Source: Elioraea sp.
GTDB lineage: Bacteria; Pseudomonadota; Alphaproteobacteria; Acetobacterales; Acetobacteraceae
Assembly: GCF_022842375.1 (NCBI RefSeq)
Contig: NZ_JALHPR010000005.1
Span: 1-64,000, forward strand
Reading direction: 5' to 3'
DNA: 64,000 bases
The notes beneath the pieces are model-generated. The model did no database searches. It was not told the origin of the DNA and saw nothing but the letters and a program-made list of their open reading frames with translations. The position numbers and the translations under genes are program-made. How positions within the stretch are numbered: the stretch's first letter is position 1; each line of letters opens with the position of its first letter. Positions 36,414-45,204 of the stretch are shown in pieces.

Positions 36414-36968
36414 ATGCGCGCCGCCCTCACTGCCGCCGCCCTGCTGCTCTGCCTCTCCCCCGTCGCCCAGGCACAGCGCGACTCGCCCGTCGTCAGCCGC
36501 ACCGAACGCGTGACCGCGATCGTGGAATCGGTCGACCAGGGCAGCCGTACCGTCCTGTTGCGGCGCGAGGACGGGTCGTTCGTCTCGATGAAGCTCGGGG
36601 CCGAGGTGCGCAACTTCGCCCAGATCAAGGCTGGTGACCGTGTCGTCGTCGAACACACCGAGGCGGTGGCGGCCGCGATGGCCAAGCCGGGCCAGCCTCC
36701 CGTGGTGGCGGCGGAAGCCGACACGCGGCGCCCCGTCGGCGCGCGGCCCGGTGCGGCGACAGCCGATGTGCTTCGCGTGCGCGTGACGATCGATCAGGTG
36801 TTCAGCGGCGGCCAGATGGTCAGCTTCACCGGCCCCGCCGGGAACAAGCGCACGATTGCCGTGCGGAACCCCGACATGCAGAACTTCGTGCGCGGCCTGC
36901 GCACCGGTGATCAGGTCGAGGTGACGTTCATCGACGTCGTGGCGATCAAGGTCGAGCCAGCGCAGTAG
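36414..36968 (+). CDS. Small predicted periplasmic protein of unknown function
   Basis: A 184-residue protein with a clear Sec signal peptide (MRAALTAAALLLCLSPVAQAQ, cleavage after AQA) and no other membrane segment. The mature part has repeating beta-type segments (TERVTAIVESVDQGSRTVLLRREDGSFVSMKLG, TIDQVFSGGQMVSFTGPAGNKRTIAV, GDQVEVTFIDVVAIKVEP), suggesting an OB-like or small beta-barrel fold, with an Ala/Pro/Arg linker at ~75-105. No function is assigned. AAGGGAA lies 6 bases upstream of ATG 36414. It stands alone between a terminator and the convergent anmK gene. Confidence 0.82.
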   Translation: MRAALTAAALLLCLSPVAQAQRDSPVVSRTERVTAIVESVDQGSRTVLLRREDGSFVSMKLGAEVRNFAQIKAGDRVVVEHTEAVAAAMAKPGQPPVVAAEADTRRPVGARPGAATADVLRVRVTIDQVFSGGQMVSFTGPAGNKRTIAVRNPDMQNFVRGLRTGDQVEVTFIDVVAIKVEPAQ

Positions 36969-36978
36969 CGCCAGCGGC

Positions 36979-38103
36979 TCACGCAGCCTTCGGCACCGCC
37001 AGCCTGCCGCCTGGCATCGGGCGTGGAACGCCCGTCGTCTCCGGTAGGCTGAGCGGCAGGCCGCGGATGCTGCGCGCCGCGAGGAAGCCAAAGGCCTGCG
37101 CCTCAATCGCATCCCCGTCCCAGCCGGCATCCTCCGCGGTGGTGACGGCGACGCCGAGGGCAGCGCGGAGGGAGGCCATCAGCGCCGGGTTGTGACGCCC
37201 GCCGCCGCAGGCAATCCACCCCGTCGGCGGGGCTGGCAGGTGCGGCACAGCGGCAGCGACAGCGCCGGCGGTGAAGGCCACCAGCGTCGCCGCCCCATCT
37301 GCCGGCAGCAGGGCATCGAGGCCGGCGGCCCGCGCGGCGCGGTGGAAATCCAGCCGGTCGAGCGATTTCGGCGGTGGTGCAGCGAAATAGGGGTGTGCCA
37401 TCAGCCGCGCCAGAACGTCGGCATCGACGCTGCCTGAGGCCGCGAGCGCACCGCCCTCGTCGATCGGCCTGCCGGTGTGGGTCAGCGCCCAGTCATCCAG
37501 CATCGCGTTGGCCGGGCCTGTGTCGAACGCGAGGATCTCGCCTTTCGCGCCAAGCCAGGTGAGGTTCGCGACCCCGCCGAGATTGAGGGCTGCCACCGGC
37601 CTGGGGCTGCCGGCGAGGAGGGCTGCGTGGAATAGCGGCACGAAAGGCGCGCCCTGTCCGCCCGCAGCCACGTCGGCCGAGCGGAAATCGTGCACCACGG
37701 CGATGCCCGTCGCTGCCGCAAGTTCTGGCCCGTCGCCGATCTGCCAGGTTCGCCGCGCCTCGGGGCGGTGCAGCACCGTCTGGCCGTGGAAGCCGATCGC
37801 AGCGACCTCGGCCGCCGCCACGCCGTCGCGGGCAAGCAGGGCGCGGACGGCCTCGGCGTGCAGCGAGGTCAGCGCCGCCTCCGCCGCACGCACGGCAGGG
37901 TCGTCGAGTGCCAGGCCCGCCGCCTCGTCCATGATGGCGCGCAGCGTCGCGCGCAGCCGCGGCGGAACGGGCAGGGTGAGAACGCGGCCGCAGGCGCCGA
38001 GGCGCTCGCCATCGGTCTCGACCAGTGCCGCGTCGACACCGTCGAGCGAGGTGCCGCTCATCATCCCGAGATAGAGGCCGGGTCCGCCCGGTTTTGCTGC
38101 CAT
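36979..38103 (-). CDS. anmK: Anhydro-N-acetylmuramic acid kinase
   Basis: A 374-residue sugar kinase that hydrolyses and phosphorylates 1,6-anhydro-MurNAc to MurNAc-6-P, recycling cell wall fragments. The N-terminal [15 protein letters not shown] phosphate-binding segment, [11 protein letters not shown] and [12 protein letters not shown] are characteristic. The usual ~370-residue length is met. The start at 38103 is 47 bases from the divergent tyrS start, an arrangement (anmK/tyrS head to head) common in alphaproteobacteria. No murQ etherase is visible nearby. Confidence 0.96.
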   Translation of the reverse strand: MAAKPGGPGLYLGMMSGTSLDGVDAALVETDGERLGACGRVLTLPVPPRLRATLRAIMDEAAGLALDDPAVRAAEAALTSLHAEAVRALLARDGVAAAEVAAIGFHGQTVLHRPEARRTWQIGDGPELAAATGIAVVHDFRSADVAAGGQGAPFVPLFHAALLAGSPRPVAALNLGGVANLTWLGAKGEILAFDTGPANAMLDDWALTHTGRPIDEGGALAASGSVDADVLARLMAHPYFAAPPPKSLDRLDFHRAARAAGLDALLPADGAATLVAFTAGAVAAAVPHLPAPPTGWIACGGGRHNPALMASLRAALGVAVTTAEDAGWDGDAIEAQAFGFLAARSIRGLPLSLPETTGVPRPMPGGRLAVPKAA

Positions 38104-38150
38104 GCGACGACCGTGCTACGCCACCCGCCCGCTTCGCAAGAGCTGATGAC

Positions 38151-39389
38151 ATGAGCACCGTCCTGCCCCGTTCCGACTTCCTGCGCATCGCGTCAGAGCG
38201 CGGCTTCGTGCACCAGTGCACCGACATGGCCGCACTGGACGAGAAGCTTCGCGCCGGGCCGCTCGCGGCCTATGTCGGGTATGACTGCACGGCCGACAGC
38301 CTCCATGTCGGGCACCTGATCTCGATCATGCTGCTCAGGCTCTGGCAGAACACCGGCAACCGCCCCGTTGTGCTGCTCGGCGGCGGAACGACGCGCATCG
38401 GCGACCCCTCGTTCCGCGACGAGAGCCGCCCGCTGCTGACGGACGCGCAGATCGAGGCGAACAAGCGCGGCATCCGCGGCGTGTTCGAGCAGTTCCTCGC
38501 ATTTGGCGATTCAGGGCCTGGTGCGATCGAGGTCGACAACGCGTCCTGGCTCGACGAGCTCCGCTACATCCCGCTGCTGCGCGAGGTGGGGGTGCATTTC
38601 TCGGTCAACCGCATGCTGACGCTCGACAGCGTGAAGCAGCGGCTCGAGCGCGAGCATTCGCTCACCTTTCTCGAGTTCAACTACATGATCCTGCAGTCCT
38701 ACGACTTCCGGGAGCTCAACCGCCGCCACGGCGTGGCGGTGCAGATGGGCGGCTCGGACCAGTGGGGCAACATCGTCATGGGGGCTGACCTCATCCGCCG
38801 GATGGATGGGGCCGAGGCGTTCGGGCTGACGGTGCCGCTGCTGACCACCGCGTCGGGCCAGAAGATGGGCAAGACCGCCTCGGGCGCGGTGTGGCTGAAC
38901 GCCGACCGGCTTGCGCCCTTCGGCTACTGGCAGTTCTGGCGCAACACCGAGGACCCTGACGTCGGCAAGTTCCTGCGCCTGTTCACCGACCTGCCGATGG
39001 CAGAGATCGCGCGGCTCGAGGTTCTCCAGGGCGCCGAGCTGAATGCCGCCAAGGCGGTGCTGGCGACGGAGGCGACGGCGCTGCTGCACGGCCGCGCCGC
39101 GGCGGAGGAGGCAGCGAAGGCGGCGTCGGGTGACAGTGCCGCAGGGTTGCCGGTCATCGTCGTTCCCGAGATCGCGGACGGGATCGCTGCCTTCGCGCTG
39201 GTGCAGCGTGCCTTCGGCCTTGCCTCGAACGCCGAGGCACGGCGGCAGATCCGCGGCGGCGGCGTCAGGCTCAACGATGCGCCGGTGACCGACGAGGCAC
39301 TGGTGATCGGTGCGGCGTCGCTCGCCGAGGACGGGGCCGCGCGCCTCTCGCTCGGCCGCAAGCGCCAGGTACTGGTGCGCGCCGCCTAG
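38151..39389 (+). CDS. tyrS: Tyrosyl-tRNA synthetase
   Basis: A 412-residue class I synthetase that charges tRNA-Tyr. The HIGH motif is LHVGHL (51-56) after [10 protein letters not shown], and the KMSKS motif is KMGKT (238-242). The tyrosine pocket residues lie in [10 protein letters not shown] and [10 protein letters not shown]-terminal S4-like RNA-binding domain ([29 protein letters not shown]) ends the protein. Its stop overlaps the convergent heme-binding-like gene by 4 bases. Confidence 0.97.
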   Translation: MSTVLPRSDFLRIASERGFVHQCTDMAALDEKLRAGPLAAYVGYDCTADSLHVGHLISIMLLRLWQNTGNRPVVLLGGGTTRIGDPSFRDESRPLLTDAQIEANKRGIRGVFEQFLAFGDSGPGAIEVDNASWLDELRYIPLLREVGVHFSVNRMLTLDSVKQRLEREHSLTFLEFNYMILQSYDFRELNRRHGVAVQMGGSDQWGNIVMGADLIRRMDGAEAFGLTVPLLTTASGQKMGKTASGAVWLNADRLAPFGYWQFWRNTEDPDVGKFLRLFTDLPMAEIARLEVLQGAELNAAKAVLATEATALLHGRAAAEEAAKAASGDSAAGLPVIVVPEIADGIAAFALVQRAFGLASNAEARRQIRGGGVRLNDAPVTDEALVIGAASLAEDGAARLSLGRKRQVLVRAA

Positions 39390-39811
39390 ATGACGGCGAC
39401 GCGGCCGACTGCCTCGATGCCGGCCACCGCGCAGGCCTCGTCATTGTCGCTGGTGTCGCCGGAGATGCCGACGGCGCCGATGACAGCACCGCCGTCGCTG
39501 ATGAGCGCGGCGCCGGCCACCGGCACGAACGGGCCGCCATAGGAGGCCATCACGCCCTGGACGAAGGCGGGGCGGCGCTCGGCCATCTCGCCGATCTTCC
39601 GCGAGGATACGCCGAGCGCGAGCGATGCCCGCGCCTTGCCGATCGCCACGTCCGGCCGCGCGAGGCCTGACGGCGCCTGGCGCTGGAAGGCCAGCAGCGT
39701 TCCCGTGCCGTCCAGCACCGCCACCGTCAGCGGCTTGCAGCCGAGCGCGGCACCCTTGGCGAGAGCGGCCGCGATCAGGCGGTTGGCGTCGTCGAGCGTC
39801 AGGTCCGGCAT
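39386..39811 (-). CDS. GlcG/HbpS-family heme-degrading/binding protein
   Basis: A 141-residue protein of the GlcG/HbpS family: [41 protein letters not shown], then [14 protein letters not shown] and [29 protein letters not shown]. Members are small alpha/beta proteins, some of which bind or degrade heme; others sit next to glycolate or cobalamin genes with unknown roles. No signal peptide is present from ATG 39811 (an upstream in-frame ATG at 39898 gives no convincing one). It is convergent with tyrS and gives no operon clue. Confidence 0.88.
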   Translation of the reverse strand: MPDLTLDDANRLIAAALAKGAALGCKPLTVAVLDGTGTLLAFQRQAPSGLARPDVAIGKARASLALGVSSRKIGEMAERRPAFVQGVMASYGGPFVPVAGAALISDGGAVIGAVGISGDTSDNDEACAVAGIEAVGRVAVI

Positions 39812-39911
39812 GGCACATCCCCTGCTGTGATCGGCCGCCGTGGTAGGCGATCGGGCTGCCCCGGTCCATCCGCGCTGGCCATGCATCTTAGCGGACATGC
39901 GGCAGGTTGGA

Positions 39912-39941
39912 TTGACACCATCGGCACGGCGGGGCTATGCC
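39912..39941 (+). promoter_or_regulatory. Promoter of the tRNA-Met gene
   Basis: A full TTGACA (39912-39917), 18-base spacer and TATGCC (39936-39941) lie so that transcription would start about 5-7 bases before the tRNA. This is the best sigma70-like promoter I could see in the window. Confidence 0.75.
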
Positions 39942-39953
39942 GCGCGCCTTGGT

Positions 39954-40028
39954 GGCGGCGTAGCTCAGCGGTAGAGCAGGGGAATCATAATCCCTTGGTC
40001 GGCGGTTCAAATCCGTCCGCCGCTACCA
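39954..40028 (+). tRNA. tRNA-Met (CAT)
   Basis: 75 bases including an encoded CCA. The acceptor stem GGCGGCG pairs with CGCCGCT (G1-U72 wobble), D stem GCTC/GAGC, anticodon stem GGGGA/TCCCT around loop ATCATAA (anticodon CAT at 39986-39988), and T stem GGCGG/CCGTC around TTCAAAT. The AATCATAATC loop context and CGCTACCA end fit alphaproteobacterial elongator tRNA-Met. A lysidine-modified tRNA-Ile2, which shares the CAT anticodon, cannot be excluded by eye; the paired position 1-72 argues against an initiator. Confidence 0.93.
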
Positions 40029-40073
40029 AACACGGTTCGCCCGGCGTGATCGACGGAAGCGGCCCAACCCGGG

Positions 40074-41039
40074 ATGGACAGCATGCAGACGAAGCACCTC
40101 GGCCGCTCAGGCCTCGTCGTGCCGCCCGTGGTGTTCGGCGGCAACGTGTTCGGCTGGACGGCCGACAAGGCGATGTCGTTCCGCCTGCTCGACGCCCTTG
40201 TCGATGCGGGGCTGACCGCGATCGACACCGCCGACGTCTACTCCACCTGGGTGCCAGGCCACACGGGCGGGGAGTCGGAGGCGATCATCGGCGAGTGGCT
40301 CGCCGCCCGCCCCGGTTACCGCCAGAGGGTGCTGATCCTCACCAAGGTGGGGATGGAGATGCCGGAACAGGGCAAGGGCCTCTCGCCCGCCTGGATCGCG
40401 CGCGCTGCTGACGCGAGCCTGCGCCGCCTCGGCACCGAGGTGATCGACCTCTACCAGACGCACATGGATGACGAGGCGACGCCGCTCGCCGACACGCTGG
40501 GCGCTCTCGCCACGCTGATGCAGGCAGGCAAGGTGCGCGCGATCGGCGCCTCGAACTACAGCGCCGCGCGGTTCGCAGAAGCACTCGCGGTGAGCGCGCG
40601 CGATGGCCTGCCGCGGTTCGAGGCGATGCAGCCGCACTACAACCTGATGGAACGCGCGATCGAGGCTGACCTGCTGCCGCTGTGCCAGGCTGAAGGGGTT
40701 GGCGTGATCCCCTTTTTCGCGCTCGCGGCAGGGTTCCTCACGGGCAAGTATCGTTCCGAGGGCGATCTGGGCAAGAGTGTGCGCGGCGCGCGCGCGGCGG
40801 CGAAGTACCTCACGCCACGCGGCATGCGCGTCCTCGCTGCGCTCGATGCGGTCGCGGCCGAGGTGAAGGCAACGCCGGCGCAGGTGGCCCTTGCCTGGCA
40901 GATCGCCAAGCCCGCGATCACCGCGCCGATCGCGTCGGCCACCTCGCCAGAACAGCTCGCCGAACTCACCCGCGCGGCGACGCTCACGCTCGGTGGCGCC
41001 GCCGTCGCCGCCCTCGATGCGGCGAGTGCGGGGGACTAA
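40074..41039 (+). CDS. Aldo/keto reductase
   Basis: A 321-residue NAD(P)H-dependent oxidoreductase with a TIM barrel. The catalytic tetrad is visible as D51 (IDTAD), Y56 (VYSTW), K91 (LTKVGM) and H130 (YQTHMDD); the GASNYS and WQIAKPAITAPIASATSPEQL segments bind the cofactor. The substrate cannot be predicted. ATG at 40074 or 40083 may be the start; neither has a strong ribosome binding site. It follows tRNA-Met and is convergent with the puuE-like gene (4-base overlap of stops). Confidence 0.93.
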   Translation: MDSMQTKHLGRSGLVVPPVVFGGNVFGWTADKAMSFRLLDALVDAGLTAIDTADVYSTWVPGHTGGESEAIIGEWLAARPGYRQRVLILTKVGMEMPEQGKGLSPAWIARAADASLRRLGTEVIDLYQTHMDDEATPLADTLGALATLMQAGKVRAIGASNYSAARFAEALAVSARDGLPRFEAMQPHYNLMERAIEADLLPLCQAEGVGVIPFFALAAGFLTGKYRSEGDLGKSVRGARAAAKYLTPRGMRVLAALDAVAAEVKATPAQVALAWQIAKPAITAPIASATSPEQLAELTRAATLTLGGAAVAALDAASAGD

Positions 41040-41962
41040 TCCTCGTTGAGCCCGCGTCCCGGATAGGGGTGCGTGGCGATCCAGTGCCGCGCGATGTCGA
41101 TGCGGCGGCAGATCCACACATCCTTCCGCGCCATCATGTGGTCGAGCAGGCGTGCGAGCCCCGCGGCGCGCGCCGGGTGGCCGATCAGCCGCATGTGCAG
41201 GCCGACGGACATCATCTTCGGCTGCGTCGCCCCCTCCTCGTACAGCATGTCGAACCCGTCGCGGACGAAGGAGAACCACTGCTCCGACGTCGCCACGCCA
41301 GCAGCGAACTTCGTGTCGTTGTGCGTCAGCGAATAGGGCACCACGAGATGGCCGCTTCCCGCCACCGTCACCCAGAAGGGGAGCTCCTCGCCGTAATAGT
41401 CGCTGTCGTAGAGGAAGCCACCTGCCTCGGCGAGCAGCCGGCGCGTGTTCTCCGAGGGCCCGTAGCGGCAATACCACCCTTCCGGTCGCGTACCGATCGT
41501 TGACTGGAATGAGGCGATGGCACGGCGAATATGCTCACGCTCCTCTGCCTCGCCGAGCTCCCAGTGCTTGATCCAGCGCCAGCCATGGCTGCACATGTCG
41601 AAGCCGCTCCCGCGGATCGCGGCGGCGGCTTCGGGGTTGCGCTCGAGCGCCTGTGCGCAGCCGAACACGGTGAGCGGAAGGTTCCGCTCCTGGAACAGGC
41701 GCATCAGCCGCCAGAACCCGACCCTGCTGCCGTACTCGAACATGCCTTCGGCGGCGAGATCGCGCCCGTTGGCCACCTGGTTGCGGCCATGCGCCTCGGT
41801 CAGCCCCGTCTCGGTGAAGCCGTCGCCATCGGCGATCGAGGGTTCGGAGCCCTCCTCGTAGTTCATCACGAAATTGACCGCGATCCGCGCGCCGTTCGGC
41901 CAGCGCGGATCGGGCGTATTGCGGCCATAGCCGACGAAGTCGCGGCGAACCTGGTAGGTCAT
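41036..41962 (-). CDS. PuuE-like polysaccharide-deacetylase-fold amidohydrolase (allantoinase type)
   Basis: A 308-residue protein of the polysaccharide deacetylase superfamily in the PuuE/allantoinase branch, shown by the N-terminus RRDFVGYGRNTPDPRWPNGARIAVNFVMNYEEGSE, then GSRVGFWRLMRLFQERNLPLTVFGCAQALERNP, CSHGWRW and RYGPSENTRRLL. Family members open hydantoin-like rings (allantoin to allantoate) or remove acetyl groups. It is the last gene of a ten-gene operon and follows the ureidoglycolate-lyase-like gene after 38 bases. The pairing with allA supports ureide breakdown, but no other uric-acid genes are present, so the true substrate is open. Confidence 0.85.
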   Translation of the reverse strand: MTYQVRRDFVGYGRNTPDPRWPNGARIAVNFVMNYEEGSEPSIADGDGFTETGLTEAHGRNQVANGRDLAAEGMFEYGSRVGFWRLMRLFQERNLPLTVFGCAQALERNPEAAAAIRGSGFDMCSHGWRWIKHWELGEAEEREHIRRAIASFQSTIGTRPEGWYCRYGPSENTRRLLAEAGGFLYDSDYYGEELPFWVTVAGSGHLVVPYSLTHNDTKFAAGVATSEQWFSFVRDGFDMLYEEGATQPKMMSVGLHMRLIGHPARAAGLARLLDHMMARKDVWICRRIDIARHWIATHPYPGRGLNED

Positions 41963-41967
41963 TGCTG

Positions 41968-42005
41968 TCCGCTCCGCTCAGGCAATACGTTCCGCTCCGC
42001 TCAGG
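41968..42005. repeat. 15-base direct repeat between allA and puuE-like gene
   Basis: TCCGCTCCGCTCAGG occurs at 41968-41982 and 41991-42005. The second copy overlaps the allA stop codon. It could simply be a small tandem duplication; the minus-strand copy (GAGCGGA) also supplies a ribosome-binding-like sequence for the puuE-like gene. Confidence 0.7.
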
Positions 42006-42474
42006 GGATCGCGATCTCGGTCGGCGTGATGTCGACGAACTCCTCGTCGCCCGCCGTGCCGTCGCGCCACATGAACACGCCGAACGCCAGCGGCGCGTCG
42101 AGCACGGTGAGCTCGTGGTGCCAGACATCGGCCCCGTAGGTGACACCCTGGCCAGGCCCTGCGATGAAGGCGCGCGCGGCCGCCATGTCAGGCCCGCCGG
42201 AGACCGCGTGGGGAGCGACCATGACGATGAAGCGCCCAGGGCCCATCGGCACGAAGCTCTGCGACGAAAACTGGTGACGCTCCATCCGCCGCGCGATCAC
42301 GGGCAGGGAGGCGACTGGCGGTCGCAGGATGACGGAGAAGCTCGGCCGTGCACCGGGCCGCGCATTGGCCAGCGCCCCCTCAGCATAGTGCCGGATCGGT
42401 GTCGCGGGGGCCTCGAACGCATCACCGAACGGGGCAAAACGCCCGGCATCCAGGGGTATCGCGGCCAGAACCAT
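42001..42474 (-). CDS. allA: Ureidoglycolate lyase family protein
   Basis: A 157-residue cupin-like protein of the AllA family, which splits (S)-ureidoglycolate into glyoxylate and urea. Typical segments: AIPLDAGRFAPFGDAFE at the start, RMERHQFSSQSFVPMG in the middle, FIAGPGQGVTYGADVWHHEL with the metal or substrate-binding His residues, and a final DGTAGDEEFVDI. Length is typical. It lies inside the large pdxA2-to-puuE operon rather than with other purine genes, so it may have been recruited to a related 2-hydroxy or 2-oxo acid substrate; that is inference. Confidence 0.9.
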   Translation of the reverse strand: MVLAAIPLDAGRFAPFGDAFEAPATPIRHYAEGALANARPGARPSFSVILRPPVASLPVIARRMERHQFSSQSFVPMGPGRFIVMVAPHAVSGGPDMAAARAFIAGPGQGVTYGADVWHHELTVLDAPLAFGVFMWRDGTAGDEEFVDITPTEIAIP

Positions 42475-42538
42475 TCCGTCCCTCCTCAGCCGCGCATCGG
42501 GCGCGTGAGCCCGGCCAGGATCACGCGCGGCAACGCTC

Positions 42539-43456
42539 TCAGCGCCCCCAGCGTAGCACGAGCGGATCGAGCCGCCGCGCCGCCTCGATCAGGCCTGCCC
42601 GCACCTCCGGCGAGAGCGGGGGGAGAGGCGCGCGCGGCGCATCGGAGGCGATGATGCCGCCAGCCTTCATCAGCGCCTTGGCCGCCAGCAGCCCGCATTG
42701 GCGGTTCTCGACGTTGATGAGCGGCAGCCAGCGCCCGTACTGCGCCACCGCCTCCTCGCGATTGCCGGCGTGGAACGGGTCGAAGATCATGCGCATGCCA
42801 TCGGGAAAGCCGCCGCCGGTCATCGAGCCCGTGGCACCCGCATCGAGGTCGGCGAGCAGGGTGATGCCCTCCTCGCCATCCCACGGCCCCTCGATCGCAT
42901 CGCCGCCGAGGCGGATGAGCTCACGCAGCTTCGAGGCGGCGCCCGCCGTCTCGATCTTGAAGTAGGACACCTGCGCGATCTCGCGCGCCATCTGTGCCAG
43001 CAGCGGTGCGGAGAGCGGCGTGCCGGCGACGGGCGCGTCCTGGATCATGATCGGGATCGAGATCGCGTCGGACACGGCCTGGTAGAAGCCCCTGATCGCC
43101 GCCTCGCCGACGCGGATCGTCGCGCCATGATAGGGCGGCATGACCATCACCATCGCCGCACCCTCGCCCTCGGCGCGGCGGCTCCGCTCGGCGCAGACAT
43201 GGGTCGAGAAATGCGTCGTCGTCACGATCACCGGCACGCGGCCGGCGACGTGCTTCAGGATCGCCCGCGTCAGCACCTCGCGCTCCTCGTCGGACAGCAC
43301 GAACTGCTCGGAGAAATTGGCGAGGATGGCAAGACCGTTCGAGCCCGCATCGATCATGAAATCGATCGCGCGCATCTGGCTCGCGAGGTCGAGCGCGCCC
43401 GTGTCGGTGAAGATGGTCGGAACGACGGGGAAGATGCCCGTATATCGGCGGTTCAT
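42539..43456 (-). CDS. DapA-like lyase/dehydratase (2-keto-3-deoxy-sugar-acid type)
   Basis: A 305-residue TIM barrel of the dihydrodipicolinate synthase family. The Schiff-base lysine is in SYFKIETAG (K167). The Tyr of the usual IYNxP motif is replaced by IQDAP (138-142), as I recall for 2-keto-3-deoxy acid dehydratases, so true DHDPS activity is unlikely. It begins 8 bases after the arabonate-dehydratase-type gene. That partner would form 2-keto-3-deoxy-L-arabonate, which this protein could dehydrate to 2-oxoglutarate semialdehyde or cleave by aldol reaction. Which of the two cannot be told from sequence. Confidence 0.9.
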   Translation of the reverse strand: MNRRYTGIFPVVPTIFTDTGALDLASQMRAIDFMIDAGSNGLAILANFSEQFVLSDEEREVLTRAILKHVAGRVPVIVTTTHFSTHVCAERSRRAEGEGAAMVMVMPPYHGATIRVGEAAIRGFYQAVSDAISIPIMIQDAPVAGTPLSAPLLAQMAREIAQVSYFKIETAGAASKLRELIRLGGDAIEGPWDGEEGITLLADLDAGATGSMTGGGFPDGMRMIFDPFHAGNREEAVAQYGRWLPLINVENRQCGLLAAKALMKAGGIIASDAPRAPLPPLSPEVRAGLIEAARRLDPLVLRWGR

Positions 43457-43464
43457 GGCGTGCC

Positions 43465-45204
43465 TCAGTGGTTGTCGCGCGCGACGGGTGCGCCGGATGA
43501 GCCCTGGAGGAAGTCGAAATCCGCACCCTTGTCGGCCTGCAGCACGTGGTCGATGTAGAGCTTCGTGTAGCCGCGGTCGGCTGCCGGCGGCGGCGCGACC
43601 CAGGCCGCGCGGCGGGCGGAGAGCGTTGCGTCATCGACATGGAGGACGAGCGACCGCGCGGGAACGTCGAGCGTGATCATGTCGCCGTTCTCGACGAGCG
43701 CGAGCGGCCCGCCTGCCGCTGCCTCAGGCACCACGTGCAGCACCACGGTGCCATAGGCGGTGCCCGACATGCGTGCATCGGAGATGCGGATCATGTCCTT
43801 CACCCCGGCGCGCAGCAGCTTGGGCGGCAGCGGCATGTTGCCGACCTCCGCCATGCCGGGATAGCCCTTCGGGCCGCAGTTCTTCAGCACCATGATGCAC
43901 GCTTCGTCGATGTCGAGCGCGTCGTCGTTGATGCGCTCGTGCAGGTCCTCGATGCTCTCGAACACGACGGTCCGGCCGGTGTGCTTCATCAGGTGCGGTG
44001 AGGCGGCGGATGGCTTGATCACCGCGCCGCCGGGGCAGAGATTGCCGCGCAGGATGGCGATGCCCGCCTCAGGCTTGAACGGCGCGTCATAGGTACGGAT
44101 GACGTCGCGATTGTAGCACTCGGCCTTGGCGACATTCTCGGCGAGCGTCCGGCCGTTCGCTGTCGGCACGTCGCCGTGCAGCAGGCCGCGTTCGATCAGC
44201 TCGCGCATCACCACGGGCAACCCACCCGCATAGTAGAAATCCTCCATCAGGTGTTCGCCCGAGGGCCGGAGATTGACGAGGCAGTGGATGCCGCTGGCCA
44301 GGTGATCGAAATCCTCAAGCGTGAGCGGCACGCCGATGCGGCCGGCGATCGCAAGAAGGTGGACAACCGCGTTCGTACTGCCGCCGATCGCCGCCAGCGT
44401 GCGGATGGCATTCTCGATCGATTTCCGCGTGAGGATCGAGGAGAGGCGGATATCGTCCTTCACCATCTGCACGATCCGCCGCCCGGCAAGCCGCGCGAGC
44501 TCGTTGCGCCGGGCATCGGGGGCGGGGATTGCTGCGTTCTGCGGCAGGCCGACGCCGAGTGCTTCCACCATCGAGGCCATGGTCGAGGCCGTTCCCATCG
44601 TCATGCAATGCCCGGCCGAGCGGGACATGGCACCCTCGGCCTCGTAGAACTCCTCGATCGTGATCTCGCCGGCGCGCAGCTGCTCGCTCATCGAGATCGT
44701 GTTCGTTCCGGAGCCGATCTTCTGCCCCTTGTACCAGCCGTTCAGCATCGGCCCGCCGGAGACGCCGATGGTCGGAAGGTCGACGCTCGACGCGCCCATC
44801 AGCAGCGCGGGAGTCGTCTTGTCGCAGCCCATCAGCAGCACGACGCCATCGAGCGGGTTGGCGCGCAGCGCCTCCTCGACATCCATCGAGGCGAGGTTGC
44901 GGTAGAGCATCGCGGTCGGGCGAAGCTGGGTCTCGCCAAGGGAGAACACGGGGAATTCGAGCGGGTATCCTCCGGCCTCGAGGATGCCGTGGCGCACATG
45001 CTCGGCAATCACGCGGAAATGCCCGTTGCAGGGCGTGAGCTCCGACCAGGTGTTGCAGATGCCGATGACGGGGCGGCCATCGAACTGGTCGTTCGGCAGG
45101 CCGCGGTTGCGCAGCCAGGAGCGGTAGTAGAAGCCCATCTTGTCGTTGCGTGCGAACCAGGCACGGCTGCGCAACGTTCCTTTTGGCGGCGTATGGTCGG
45201 TCAC
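43465..45204 (-). CDS. L-arabonate dehydratase-type IlvD/Edd protein
   Basis: A 579-residue Fe-S dehydratase. Three cluster cysteines fall at C59 (CNTWSELTPCNGHF), C127 (MGCDKTTP) and C200 (AGHCMTMG), and a catalytic Ser in SDARMSGTAYG at S480. As I recall, these are the exact positions of the [2Fe-2S] ligands and catalytic Ser in the characterised Rhizobium L-arabinonate dehydratase, which has the same length, so sugar-acid rather than branched-chain activity is strongly favoured. It removes water from an aldonic acid to give a 2-keto-3-deoxy acid. It overlaps the lactonase-type gene by 4 bases and precedes the DapA-like gene by 8. Confidence 0.92.
   Translation of the reverse strand: MTDHTPPKGTLRSRAWFARNDKMGFYYRSWLRNRGLPNDQFDGRPVIGICNTWSELTPCNGHFRVIAEHVRHGILEAGGYPLEFPVFSLGETQLRPTAMLYRNLASMDVEEALRANPLDGVVLLMGCDKTTPALLMGASSVDLPTIGVSGGPMLNGWYKGQKIGSGTNTISMSEQLRAGEITIEEFYEAEGAMSRSAGHCMTMGTASTMASMVEALGVGLPQNAAIPAPDARRNELARLAGRRIVQMVKDDIRLSSILTRKSIENAIRTLAAIGGSTNAVVHLLAIAGRIGVPLTLEDFDHLASGIHCLVNLRPSGEHLMEDFYYAGGLPVVMRELIERGLLHGDVPTANGRTLAENVAKAECYNRDVIRTYDAPFKPEAGIAILRGNLCPGGAVIKPSAASPHLMKHTGRTVVFESIEDLHERINDDALDIDEACIMVLKNCGPKGYPGMAEVGNMPLPPKLLRAGVKDMIRISDARMSGTAYGTVVLHVVPEAAAGGPLALVENGDMITLDVPARSLVLHVDDATLSARRAAWVAPPPAADRGYTKLYIDHVLQADKGADFDFLQGSSGAPVARDNH

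Noticed and set aside
41036-42474. A purine/allantoin degradation operon
   Set aside because: Only AllA- and PuuE-like genes are present, without uricase, HIU hydrolase, OHCU decarboxylase or allantoicase, and they lie at the end of a sugar-acid operon.
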